Below, piece after piece: positions 23,742 to 32,158 of a stretch of 64,000 nt of DNA (positions are counted from its first letter, which is position 1; each line of letters begins with the position of its first letter). Under the pieces are notes generated by a model. That model had not been told where the DNA came from. It made no database searches and worked only from the letters and a program-made list of their open reading frames with translations. The translations under genes and the position numbers were made by a program. Source of the DNA: Thalassococcus_A lentus (GTDB taxonomy: Bacteria; Pseudomonadota; Alphaproteobacteria; Rhodobacterales; Rhodobacteraceae); assembly GCF_028023555.1 (NCBI RefSeq), contig NZ_JAQIOY010000001.1:62001-126000 (forward strand), in the 5' to 3' direction.

Positions 23742-26204
23742 TCAGCGCTCTGTGAACTTCAACTCGATCCGCCGGTTCTGTGCCCGCGCCTCGGCGGTAT
23801 TGGCCGGGTTAATCGGCTGGTACTGCCCAAACCCGTTTGCAGCCAACCGTTGCGGCGGAATCCCGAGGAAATTCACCATGTAGCGCACGACTGACAGGGA
23901 CCGCGCCTGACTCAGCTGCCAGTTATCCTCGAAATCGCCACCGGTGCGCACAGGAATGTTGTCGGTATGGCCATCCACCCGGATCACCCAATCAATTTCG
24001 GGGGGGATCTCGTCGGCCACGGACCGCAGGGTGCTCGCAATTTTGGAAATCTCGCGTTGCCCTTCGGCGGACAAATCGGCCGAGCCCAGTTCAAACAAGA
24101 CCTCAGAGGAAAATACGAAGCGGTCGCCGACGATTCTCACACCTTCGGTATTCCCTAAAACTTCACGCATCCGGCCGAAAAATTCGGAGCGGTATTGCTC
24201 CAGGTCACGTGCCTTTTCTTCCAGCCTTTTGCGTTCGGCTTCCTCCAGAATGCGGCGTCTGCGCTCTTCCGAGGCCAGCTGCGCCAAGGCCTGGTTCAAC
24301 TCTGAACCCAAATTCTGCAACTGCACCTGACTTTCTTCATCCCGCGCTTTTGCTTCGCCCAGCAGCGCTTGCAACTCTCCGATCTGCCTGCTCAGAGCCG
24401 CGACCTGCTGATTCAGCAGCTCAGCCTGCTTTTCGGCAGCCGTGGCCCGTTCATCGCTCTGCGCCAACTCGGCACGCGCCTGCGCCAGCAGCGTCGCCCG
24501 CTCTTCGGCGTCGGTTAGACGTTCCTCAGCACGCGCTTCTGCCTGCTTTTGCGCCGCCAAGGCCGATGCCAGTCGCGCGCGGGTCTCTTCCACAGAGGTT
24601 TCCAGATCGTATTGCGCGGCCAAAGCCGCGGCCAAACGTTCTTCGAGCGATCTGGCATCATCGACGCGCTCGGTTGCCCGTGCCTCAGCCTCAGCGAGTT
24701 GCTGGCGCAGTTCGGCTATGATCGTATCCCGGCGGCCTTCTCGCTCTGATGCCGCCTCCAGCTGCAACGACAATCGATCGCGTTCGGCCACCAAGGCATC
24801 ACGCTGCCCTTCGCCTTCTTCGTTTGCGCTTCGGGAGGCAGCCAGATCGGACACCAATGCCTCGTTTCGGGACCGCAGTGCATCCAGTTCTGTTTGCAGT
24901 GCTTCGGCCTGCGTGACGCGCGCCAAAGCGGCGGCCAACTGGGCGGACAAATCCGAAATGCGCGATTGCGCCGCATCCGTGCCGCTGCGGGCTTGCGCAA
25001 GATCACGGGCGCCCTGATCAAGGGCGGCGGCCTGTTCTTCCAATTTGGCTTCTGCGTCGCGTCTGGCGGTTTGTTCCGCGGCCAGCTCTTCGCGTAGCGC
25101 TGACAGCCTGTCGTCTGTTTCGGCCCCAGCAGCCCGCGCATCCGCAAGCGTAGCCTCCAGGCGGGCAATTTGCTGGGCCTGCGTGTCTATCCGGGCCTGA
25201 AGGCCACTGGCTTCCTGTTCACCTGCAACCAGCGCCGCAGCCAGACGCGCGTTCAGATCGGCCTCGGCATCACGCGCCGCCGCCAGCAGTGTAAGCGTCT
25301 CTTCCGCGCGCGCCCGTTCTTCTTCCAAGGCGAGAGTCATCGCGGTGAGCTCAGCACTGGCCTCTTCCAAACGCTTGCGCAGCGCAGCCGCCGCTTCTGC
25401 CTCTACGAGTTTCTGCGCCTCTTCGTCTGAAAGCTCCCGTTGCAGGCCATCCACCTCGGCAGTCAGTGCGCCGATTTTGTCTGTTGCCTCTGCGTTACGG
25501 GCCCGCAGATCCGCAATCAACGCTTCCAGTGCTTCGCGCCGCTGGGCGGCCAGCCGGGCAGCTTCTACCTGAGCATCCATTTCTTCGCGGGCGCTGAGCA
25601 GGGCAAGGTTCAGCGCATCGCGCTCAGAGATCACCGCGTCACGGGCTGCTTCCAGTTCAGCCTGCGTTGCGGTCAAAGCAGCAATTTCTTCGCGCGCTTC
25701 ATCCCGCTCGGCAGTAAGGGCGTCACGCGTCGATTCCAATTCGCTGCGTATCGCGGTCAACGCGGCGACATCATCGCGGGCTGCATTGCGTTCCGCCAGC
25801 AAACTTGCCACCTGCTCTTCAAACGATGCAATGCGCGTCGAAGCCGCCTCAAGCTCTGCGGCCTGCCGGTCACGGATTCCAGACAGGGTTTCAATGATCC
25901 GCGATTGTTCGGACAGTTGATCGTCGCGATTGGCCAGTGTCGATTCCAGCTCACCCAGCTGATTGGTCAGTGCCGTGTTTGCACGTTCCTGCACGCCCAG
26001 AGCATCAGCCAAGGCCGCAATTTCGGCGGCCAGTGTATTCAACTCGCTTTCCTGGCCGGAAATCTGTTCCCGCAGGACAAACTGCACCACCATAAAGATC
26101 GACAGCACAAAGGTCAGGACCAGCAAGAGCCCGGTCATGGCATCGACGAAACCCGGCCAAATCGACGCTTGGAAACGCGCCCCGGTGCGGCGGGACAGAG
26201 CCAT
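23742..26204 (-). CDS. MotB/OmpA-type stator-like protein with very long coiled coil
   Basis: This 820-residue protein has one N-terminal transmembrane helix (about 19-43) with Asp21 in WPGFVDAMTGLLLV, the position of the proton-carrying Asp of MotB-type subunits. Residues about 46-680 are an almost unbroken Ala/Glu/Arg/Gln coiled coil. Residues about 690-820 form an OmpA/MotB peptidoglycan-binding domain (VDGHTDNIPV, LSQARSLSVVRYM, NRRIELKF). It begins 2 bases after the stop of its MotA/TolQ-like partner, so the two surely make one ion-driven motor unit. Flagellar use is unlikely: no flagellar genes are near and the coil is far too long. The architecture resembles ZorB in principle, but no Zorya effector is present. 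Confidence 0.85.
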   Translation of the reverse strand: MALSRRTGARFQASIWPGFVDAMTGLLLVLTFVLSIFMVVQFVLREQISGQESELNTLAAEIAALADALGVQERANTALTNQLGELESTLANRDDQLSEQSRIIETLSGIRDRQAAELEAASTRIASFEEQVASLLAERNAARDDVAALTAIRSELESTRDALTAERDEAREEIAALTATQAELEAARDAVISERDALNLALLSAREEMDAQVEAARLAAQRREALEALIADLRARNAEATDKIGALTAEVDGLQRELSDEEAQKLVEAEAAAALRKRLEEASAELTAMTLALEEERARAEETLTLLAAARDAEADLNARLAAALVAGEQEASGLQARIDTQAQQIARLEATLADARAAGAETDDRLSALREELAAEQTARRDAEAKLEEQAAALDQGARDLAQARSGTDAAQSRISDLSAQLAAALARVTQAEALQTELDALRSRNEALVSDLAASRSANEEGEGQRDALVAERDRLSLQLEAASEREGRRDTIIAELRQQLAEAEARATERVDDARSLEERLAAALAAQYDLETSVEETRARLASALAAQKQAEARAEERLTDAEERATLLAQARAELAQSDERATAAEKQAELLNQQVAALSRQIGELQALLGEAKARDEESQVQLQNLGSELNQALAQLASEERRRRILEEAERKRLEEKARDLEQYRSEFFGRMREVLGNTEGVRIVGDRFVFSSEVLFELGSADLSAEGQREISKIASTLRSVADEIPPEIDWVIRVDGHTDNIPVRTGGDFEDNWQLSQARSLSVVRYMVNFLGIPPQRLAANGFGQYQPINPANTAEARAQNRRIELKFTER

Positions 26205-26206
26205 GC

Positions 26207-27391
26207 CTAGCGACCTTGGGCCGCGCGCGCGGCTTTGACGATCTGTTCCAGACTACGCCCGACCGAGGCCAGATCTGTACGCAGCTCTGCCATGCTTTCT
26301 TGCCGGCCAGCCGCCAGTTCTTCGAGAATGCGAAGCATCTGAACGTCGATCGAACGCAGACGCATGCGGCTTTCGGCATCGAGACCTTCGGCGCTTTCTT
26401 TTTCGCGAATGGCTTCTGCGAGACGTTCTTGTCCATCTGCGATGCGTTGCAGCGCCGAGGCGGAAGGTGAGTTGGCCTCGATACGCTCGGCCAACCGTTC
26501 CACACTGTCAGCCAACTGACCAAGACGGCTGTCGACCTCTGACCGGCTTTGTTCGGCGTCGGCAAAGATATACTGCAACCGCTCCATCTGTTCGGCCATA
26601 CGATCCAGCACGATGCCGGCAGCGCCCAGATCCGGCCCGCTTTCGCCGTCACCATGAGCGAACCCAAGGCGGGTGATGGAGCTTAGCCATTCTTCGAGTT
26701 CACGATAGAAGCGGTTCTGGCCGTGGCCAGCAAAGAGCTCAAGCAGGCCTACGATCAGCGAACAGGCCAGCCCCAGAAGGGACGAGGCAAAAGCCACCCC
26801 CATTCCACCCAGCTGCGAATCCAGACCGGTCATCAAGCGCCCAAAGACATCTGCGCCGCTTTCGCCTTCGGCAGGGGCCAGACCACGGATGGTATCCACC
26901 AACGCAGGCACGGTCGTCGCGAGGCCATAGAAGGTACCAAGAAGACCAAGGAAGATGAGGAGCGAGACGATATAGCGTGTGATCTCGCGGACTTCGTCAA
27001 TCCGGGTTGCAACGGAATCAAGAATCGACCGGGTGGACGTCGCCGTGATCTGCATCCGTTTGTCCCGACGACGGCGCAGCAGGGCCGCCAGTGGAGCAAG
27101 AAGTTGCGGCGGAACGGCACGAACGCCCTGATCACCAGCGCTGGTGAAACGTTCGATCCAACGTACCGAATAGATCAGCTGAGCGACCTGATAAAAGCAC
27201 GCCAACACACCCACGACAAAAACGAACAGGATAAAGCCGTTTAGGTATGGATTGGACTGGAAGACCGGCAGCACCCGAGGCAGGGCGAGAAATGCACCGC
27301 CCAGTGACAACACGAGCACGATAACCATCGCGACGACTTGTCGGACGGGTTGCGAAAAATGCGGCTCAGCCTCGAAGTCGGTCTGGTCCAT
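26207..27391 (-). CDS. MotA/TolQ/ExbB-type proton channel subunit with coiled-coil tail
   Basis: This 394-residue membrane protein has transmembrane segments at about 16-38, 48-70, 138-160 and 194-218. The last two carry the motifs LGLLGTFYGLATTVPALVDTI and GGMGVAFASSLLGLACSLI typical of MotA/TolQ/ExbB pentamers that surround a MotB-type dimer. Residues about 240-394 form a cytoplasmic coiled-coil tail, longer than in TolQ or ExbB and reminiscent of ZorA tails. It is the first gene of the pair with the long-coil MotB-like protein, and upstream lies a ChaC-like gene on the same strand (66-base gap). The motor's work output is unknown. Confidence 0.85.
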   Translation of the reverse strand: MDQTDFEAEPHFSQPVRQVVAMVIVLVLSLGGAFLALPRVLPVFQSNPYLNGFILFVFVVGVLACFYQVAQLIYSVRWIERFTSAGDQGVRAVPPQLLAPLAALLRRRRDKRMQITATSTRSILDSVATRIDEVREITRYIVSLLIFLGLLGTFYGLATTVPALVDTIRGLAPAEGESGADVFGRLMTGLDSQLGGMGVAFASSLLGLACSLIVGLLELFAGHGQNRFYRELEEWLSSITRLGFAHGDGESGPDLGAAGIVLDRMAEQMERLQYIFADAEQSRSEVDSRLGQLADSVERLAERIEANSPSASALQRIADGQERLAEAIREKESAEGLDAESRMRLRSIDVQMLRILEELAAGRQESMAELRTDLASVGRSLEQIVKAARAAQGR

Positions 27392-27457
27392 AGGGCGCCT
27401 GACGCGGGTTGTTTTCTTTGGCCGGAGACTAGTGGCTAAGAAAGTCTAAGCCAAGTG

Positions 27458-27988
27458 TTAAGCGCAAAGAGAGCGAACACGCGCCGCCAGCCAATGCAAC
27501 TCGGCATCAGGAATGCCCAACTCGTCCAAATGCGCGGCGGTATTGTAGAGGTATTCGGTGTTTGGACCACGTCCGCCAACGGCTCTGGCAATGATTTGTG
27601 CCTGCTCTTCGAGTGGCAAGCCACCGCAATACTGCACATGGTCCGGATCAATCACGTATGCGACCGCTTCGATCACGCGCCCGTCCTTCAGCTCCAGCGC
27701 TACTGTTTTCTCAAGATACGCTGAGGAGACAAGTTCACGTTCGCGCAAATAATCCAAAACCTGCTGTTCAAAGCCGGGACGGGCACGTAGCGCCAACCCA
27801 TCGCATACGGCCTGCGTGGCTTCATCCAGCGCCAGAACCAGCCCCGGATCATCCGAGGTGCCGCGATGATGGATGGATCGCATGCAAAAGCTGCGCGAAT
27901 ACCCCGCCAGACGTGCGTGCTGCTGTTCGGCAACATCAAATCCGGGGTTCCACAAAAGCGAGCCATACCCGAATACCCAAAGTGTCAT
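27458..27988 (-). CDS. Gamma-glutamylcyclotransferase, ChaC-like
   Basis: This 176-residue protein belongs to the ChaC branch of gamma-glutamylcyclotransferases, which cleave glutathione to 5-oxoproline and Cys-Gly. The substrate-binding loop VFGYGSLLWNPGF is at residues 5-17, RSFCMRSIHHRGT at 32-44, and a Glu in SAYLEKTV (about 93) matches the catalytic acid region. ATG at 27988 is the start. It lies upstream of the motor pair on the same strand and divergent from the DUF2125 gene, with a 66-base spacer shared as promoter region. Confidence 0.88.
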   Translation of the reverse strand: MTLWVFGYGSLLWNPGFDVAEQQHARLAGYSRSFCMRSIHHRGTSDDPGLVLALDEATQAVCDGLALRARPGFEQQVLDYLRERELVSSAYLEKTVALELKDGRVIEAVAYVIDPDHVQYCGGLPLEEQAQIIARAVGGRGPNTEYLYNTAAHLDELGIPDAELHWLAARVRSLCA

Positions 27989-28054
27989 CTGACTGGTCCT
28001 TGCTGATCGGCCCCTCTAAAACATGTAGACCGGACAGAGAAAAGAGGCCGCATC

Positions 28055-29026
28055 GTGAAACGCCTGACATTTGCTATTGTCGCCGCCGCCCTGATCTGGG
28101 CCGGTTGGTGGTTCTTTGCGTCTCAACGTCTGACAACCCAAACCGAAAATTGGTTTGAGGACCGGCAAGCCGAAGGATGGCAGGCCCAATATGGCGATCT
28201 GACGTTGGGCGGCTTTCCAAATCGTCTGGACATGACCTTTACCGACTTGAACCTCGCCGACCCGGACAGCGGGCTTGCCTGGCAGGCACCGTTTTTTCAG
28301 GTCTTCCAGATCGTCTATAACAATGGTCATCAGATTTTCGCATGGCCTGACGCGCAACAGATTTCGACACCGACCGGCCAATACGACATCTCATCCGAGG
28401 GGCTTCGCGCCAGTTTGGTGCGCGACGGCGCGTTGATACAGCGCGCTAATCTAGAAGCGCCTGTCCTGAACGTGAAAGGACCATCGCGGACGATTGCATT
28501 GGCTGGCCTGACCGCCGGTTTGTCCGAAGTTCCCGAAGCCTCGAACACCTATCGGATTGCGCTGAATGCCAATGCGGTGGCCGGCCCATCATCTGCTTAT
28601 GTTCCAACACCGGATCAGATTGACGGCCTGAAATTGCAGGCCGAAGTGTCATTCGACAAGGCGCTGGCAACTTCGGCGTTGGAAACAACCCGTCCACAGC
28701 CAACCCGGATCGATCTGCGTCTGGCTGAATATTCGATCGAGGGGTTGGAGCTGAAACTGGCGGGGGTTCTCGATATTGACCCGCGCGGCCAAGCGACCGG
28801 TGAGTTAACCGTCCGTGCGGTAAACTGGCGTGAGATGCTCGCCCTTGCAGGTCAATCGCAAAGCTTGCCTGAAGGACTGATTTCGACACTCGAACAGGCC
28901 TTTGGTTTGCTGTCCCAGTTGGCTGGAAACGGCCGGACGATCGACATCACCGTTCGCTTTGAAAGAGGCCAGATGTCCGTGGGCTTGATCCCACTTGGCC
29001 CGGCCCCTTCATTCCGAATTCCCTGA
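28055..29026 (+). CDS. DUF2125 family exported protein
   Basis: This 323-residue protein matches the alphaproteobacterial DUF2125 family. An N-terminal hydrophobic segment (about 5-20, FAIVAAALIWAGWWFFA) is an uncleaved anchor or signal; the rest is beta-rich, with the opening TENWFEDRQAEGW and YGDLTLGGFPNRLD typical of the family. The start is GTG at 28055 with AAGAGG 7 bases upstream. Its function is unknown; the fold resembles AsmA/LolA-like lipid-handling proteins in style, which is inference. It is convergent with the multidomain gene at 29045, 18 bases away. Confidence 0.82.
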   Translation: MKRLTFAIVAAALIWAGWWFFASQRLTTQTENWFEDRQAEGWQAQYGDLTLGGFPNRLDMTFTDLNLADPDSGLAWQAPFFQVFQIVYNNGHQIFAWPDAQQISTPTGQYDISSEGLRASLVRDGALIQRANLEAPVLNVKGPSRTIALAGLTAGLSEVPEASNTYRIALNANAVAGPSSAYVPTPDQIDGLKLQAEVSFDKALATSALETTRPQPTRIDLRLAEYSIEGLELKLAGVLDIDPRGQATGELTVRAVNWREMLALAGQSQSLPEGLISTLEQAFGLLSQLAGNGRTIDITVRFERGQMSVGLIPLGPAPSFRIP

Positions 29027-29044
29027 GGGTCTTGTCAGCCTACC

Positions 29045-31996
29045 TCAAAATCCGATGTCTTCACGACCCAGTACAACCCGCACGGCGCCTGCCATCTCAA
29101 AACCGCCACCCGCCGCATCAAACGGCTGAAGCGCTGCAAAATCCAACCCGGTCAATTCTGCAATGACATGAACCGGCACGCGGTGTGTTCGGTAGTCGCC
29201 AAAGGCTTCATCAACCGTCGGAATCAGGTTTTTCTGGGTATGCAGATAGGCCACTGACCGTAGCCCCGATGGACCATCGGCAACCGCGACCTTCCAATAA
29301 TCAGCGGGCACCTGAACCAATCCGCGATAGAGCGGATCATCCGCCCGGAACACAGGCCCGGTAAAGATCGAAAGCCGCGCATCATTGTCTTCGGCCCATT
29401 CAAGAAGATAGTCCTCAAGTTCCAGCCAAATCCCTTGATTCAACCTCGCGTGCTGCGGCGCGCAAACGGTGTAGTGATAGGTGTCCGACATGGCAAAGGC
29501 TGCTTCAGCCTCGGTGCCCCACATCGGTGCGAGACGGCGCACGAGATGCCCACGATCATAGTCATTGTGCTTGTAGGCCGCATTGTCGACCTGCGCCGTC
29601 AGCGGGATACGCGGTTCTGTCCGCCAACTATCCGAACGATCAAGCCGCCTCAAACTGGCGCCATCGGTGTTGCACGCCGTAAGCATGGCCAATTTTCGGG
29701 TCTCATGCATAACCACTGAAAAGTGCATGTAGGGCAGATCTGGCCGTCCATCCACTTGCCGCACGTTCGCCAACCCCTGTGGTAACGGCAGCGGTACTCT
29801 GCTGGACAGGAAATCAGGATTGTAGCCATCAATGCCATTCCACCGGTTGCTTTCGAAGGCTGGCCCCTGCGCACCCCCTGCTGCGCCACCAGCCAAAACG
29901 TCTGTTGCATCCAATGCCGGAATAAACCGTGTTTCACCCGGACGCAGAGGCGCAGGGTCTGGCTGAACTGGCGCTGTGGTGTCCTGCGGGTCCGCTTCCA
30001 AAAGGCGCAGGATCTTGGCCGCCTGTGAATCGCCGGCCGCTGCAGCTGCGCGCAATCTGGCAAAAATCTGACTGATGCGAATGCCTCGGTTGGCAATCCA
30101 ACGTCCTTCGATTGTCGGATGCGGAACAGAGCGGTGATGCAAGGCGACCGGCAGCCATTGGTCATTCAACACAGGCGCGCCAGAACTGCCCGGCTCTGTG
30201 TCGGTGCTGTAGTAGATAAAGGCATCTTTCACACCGACAATCGTGCTGTCGCGCAGGGCGATGCTCTTTCGGTCTCCACGTGGGTGTTGGATGATCGAAA
30301 CAGGCTCGCCCTTGACGGCTTTGCCGCTTTCTTCGATCAGCGCGAACTGGCCATAGTCATCCAATGATGCGCCATGTTCGTTGTCCATCCGGACCGAAAC
30401 AAAGGTGAAATCCAGCGCGTTGCGATCAGAAGTAAAAAACACGTCATCCGTGATTTGAAAGCTCTGCGTGGGCATGGGTTGGTATTGGTCGTCATCCTGA
30501 TAGTCGAAAATCGCTTTTGCCCGGCGGGCCGCGTCACGGCTGGGCAGAACATGGTTGTTCGTCAGCATCAGACCCGGAGCGACAAGAAACCCGGATCCGG
30601 ATCCAACCGGTATTTCACCGCGCATGAACAATTGCACCTTGGCCACCGCCCGCGCCTTGGACGCGCCGCGACTGAGGTAGTTGACGGGGAACAAATTGGA
30701 TTCGCCCAAAATGCGTTCAAAAGCCCGGCTGTCATCGTCGGGAACCATATGTCGGCGTGCACGGCGGCGGCGTTCCAGATCGGGCTCATGGCGCGCGCTG
30801 AGCACTGAAAGATATTCATCAACAAGCCGCACATCGGATTCGGTGAGATGATGCCCGCGGTCCTCGCCAAAACTGTGATCGCCCTGACAGCAGGGGCAAT
30901 GCGCACCTTGGCCGGGCGTATCCTCGGGCCCAATAATCGCCTCTTCAACGAGGGCATGCATGTCTTGCTCCATCGCTTCCAAGGCAAGATCAAGCGGAGT
31001 GACAGGCTCAACGTCTTTTGCGCCTGACAGTTCGAAATCCATCGGCGGCACCACGATGCCGGGGCTGACCCCCTCTGCGCTGTGCATCTGCGCCAGAAAC
31101 AAATCAGCCACCCGCGCATATCCGGCATTTCGAGGATGTAGCTCATCGTACCACGAATTGATCGAGGTGCCGACCTGTCCCCGGCAATCGACATGGTGCG
31201 CGCGTCCGGGAAAACGGGTCGCAATGACATCCAGCCGCTGGTTCAACCGATCGATCAGATGGCCAACGATTTCGCGTTGCAGGTTTTTGGGAATGCCAAG
31301 ATCGGTCATAGGTTTGCCCAGCCATTTCCCGTCGCTGCGCGGCACAGGCCGGTCATACCCATGGAAGAAGACTTGCAGGCCGGGCGATAGCGACAGCGCG
31401 TCGCTGATGATGGCGTCATAGCCTTGTTCGATCCGGCTGAGAGTTTGATCGACAGCACCGGGTTTGATGAGATCGGCCATCTCCATCCCCGGCTGATATA
31501 CATTCAGCAGCTTGGAAAGGTCGCCCCCACCCAGAACATCGTTGCCTGATGCCGAGAATAGGAAAAACTCTGCGCCTTGGTCGGATATCGCCTGTCGATA
31601 CTCTGCCCCGGCCCGCATGTTTTCCAGCGTATCACCGGCAGCGCCAAGTGAGAGCACGGCATAAGAATCCATCAGATTGTCGATAACGTCGTCCAACAAC
31701 CACGGGTATTGAAACCAGCTGTCCCCTTCACTGACCACAACCGGGCCGCTGTACCCGTCGCGTATCTTCCGCCGGAAAACCGCCAGCCGGTAGCTACGCG
31801 CCCAGGCATTTGCGAGGTTCATGGCAAACGTCATGCCTTCTTCGGCATCATCCAGTGCCATGCCCTGCAATCTCAGGTCTGGCTGGAACGGCATGGACGG
31901 CGCACCGCCGTCAATGATGTGCGCGCCCAGCGCTTCAAGTTTTTCCAGATCGTCTTCGGCAGCCTGCAATTCAGCCAGAAACACCTCGGGTGTCAT
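29045..31996 (-). CDS. Three-domain SGNH hydrolase - V8/trypsin-like protease - DNA/RNA non-specific endonuclease
   Basis: This 983-residue protein fuses three enzyme domains. (1) Residues about 84-305: SGNH/GDSL-type hydrolase with EGDSW at 90-94 (Ser93), the glycine block SLGAAGD, SGND at 150-153 and DELHP at 284-288 (Asp284, His287). (2) A linker with a Cys/His cluster HCPCCQGDH at 366-374. (3) Residues about 445-650: V8/trypsin-like serine protease with His482 (TNNHV), Asp529 (ALDF) and Ser605 (EPGSSGAP). (4) Residues about 750-960: NUC1 endonuclease of the beta-beta-alpha-metal type with DRGH at 814-817 and LNQGIWLELE (Asn853). No signal peptide is visible. ATG at 31996 has GAGGAG 7 bases upstream. 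It is monocistronic. A conflict or cell-death role is a reasonable inference, not shown. Confidence 0.88.
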   Translation of the reverse strand: MTPEVFLAELQAAEDDLEKLEALGAHIIDGGAPSMPFQPDLRLQGMALDDAEEGMTFAMNLANAWARSYRLAVFRRKIRDGYSGPVVVSEGDSWFQYPWLLDDVIDNLMDSYAVLSLGAAGDTLENMRAGAEYRQAISDQGAEFFLFSASGNDVLGGGDLSKLLNVYQPGMEMADLIKPGAVDQTLSRIEQGYDAIISDALSLSPGLQVFFHGYDRPVPRSDGKWLGKPMTDLGIPKNLQREIVGHLIDRLNQRLDVIATRFPGRAHHVDCRGQVGTSINSWYDELHPRNAGYARVADLFLAQMHSAEGVSPGIVVPPMDFELSGAKDVEPVTPLDLALEAMEQDMHALVEEAIIGPEDTPGQGAHCPCCQGDHSFGEDRGHHLTESDVRLVDEYLSVLSARHEPDLERRRRARRHMVPDDDSRAFERILGESNLFPVNYLSRGASKARAVAKVQLFMRGEIPVGSGSGFLVAPGLMLTNNHVLPSRDAARRAKAIFDYQDDDQYQPMPTQSFQITDDVFFTSDRNALDFTFVSVRMDNEHGASLDDYGQFALIEESGKAVKGEPVSIIQHPRGDRKSIALRDSTIVGVKDAFIYYSTDTEPGSSGAPVLNDQWLPVALHHRSVPHPTIEGRWIANRGIRISQIFARLRAAAAAGDSQAAKILRLLEADPQDTTAPVQPDPAPLRPGETRFIPALDATDVLAGGAAGGAQGPAFESNRWNGIDGYNPDFLSSRVPLPLPQGLANVRQVDGRPDLPYMHFSVVMHETRKLAMLTACNTDGASLRRLDRSDSWRTEPRIPLTAQVDNAAYKHNDYDRGHLVRRLAPMWGTEAEAAFAMSDTYHYTVCAPQHARLNQGIWLELEDYLLEWAEDNDARLSIFTGPVFRADDPLYRGLVQVPADYWKVAVADGPSGLRSVAYLHTQKNLIPTVDEAFGDYRTHRVPVHVIAELTGLDFAALQPFDAAGGGFEMAGAVRVVLGREDIGF

Positions 31997-32158
31997 CGGA
32001 ATCTCCTCATTGAAAATGTCTTGAGCCAGTCAGAACCGGCGCCCAGAAAAATTGAGCGTGACAACCATAGCACGATTTTCGATTCTCAAAAACATCTGAG
32101 CCGGTGGGTTGCACATAGGGCCTTGGCGACTCACAGTGCTGACAGGAGGCCCTGCCAC

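Noticed and set aside
23742..27391. A complete Zorya defence system
   Set aside because: Only ZorA/ZorB-like subunits are present; no ZorC, ZorD or ZorE and no defence neighbours, and the coiled coil is mainly in the MotB-like partner.
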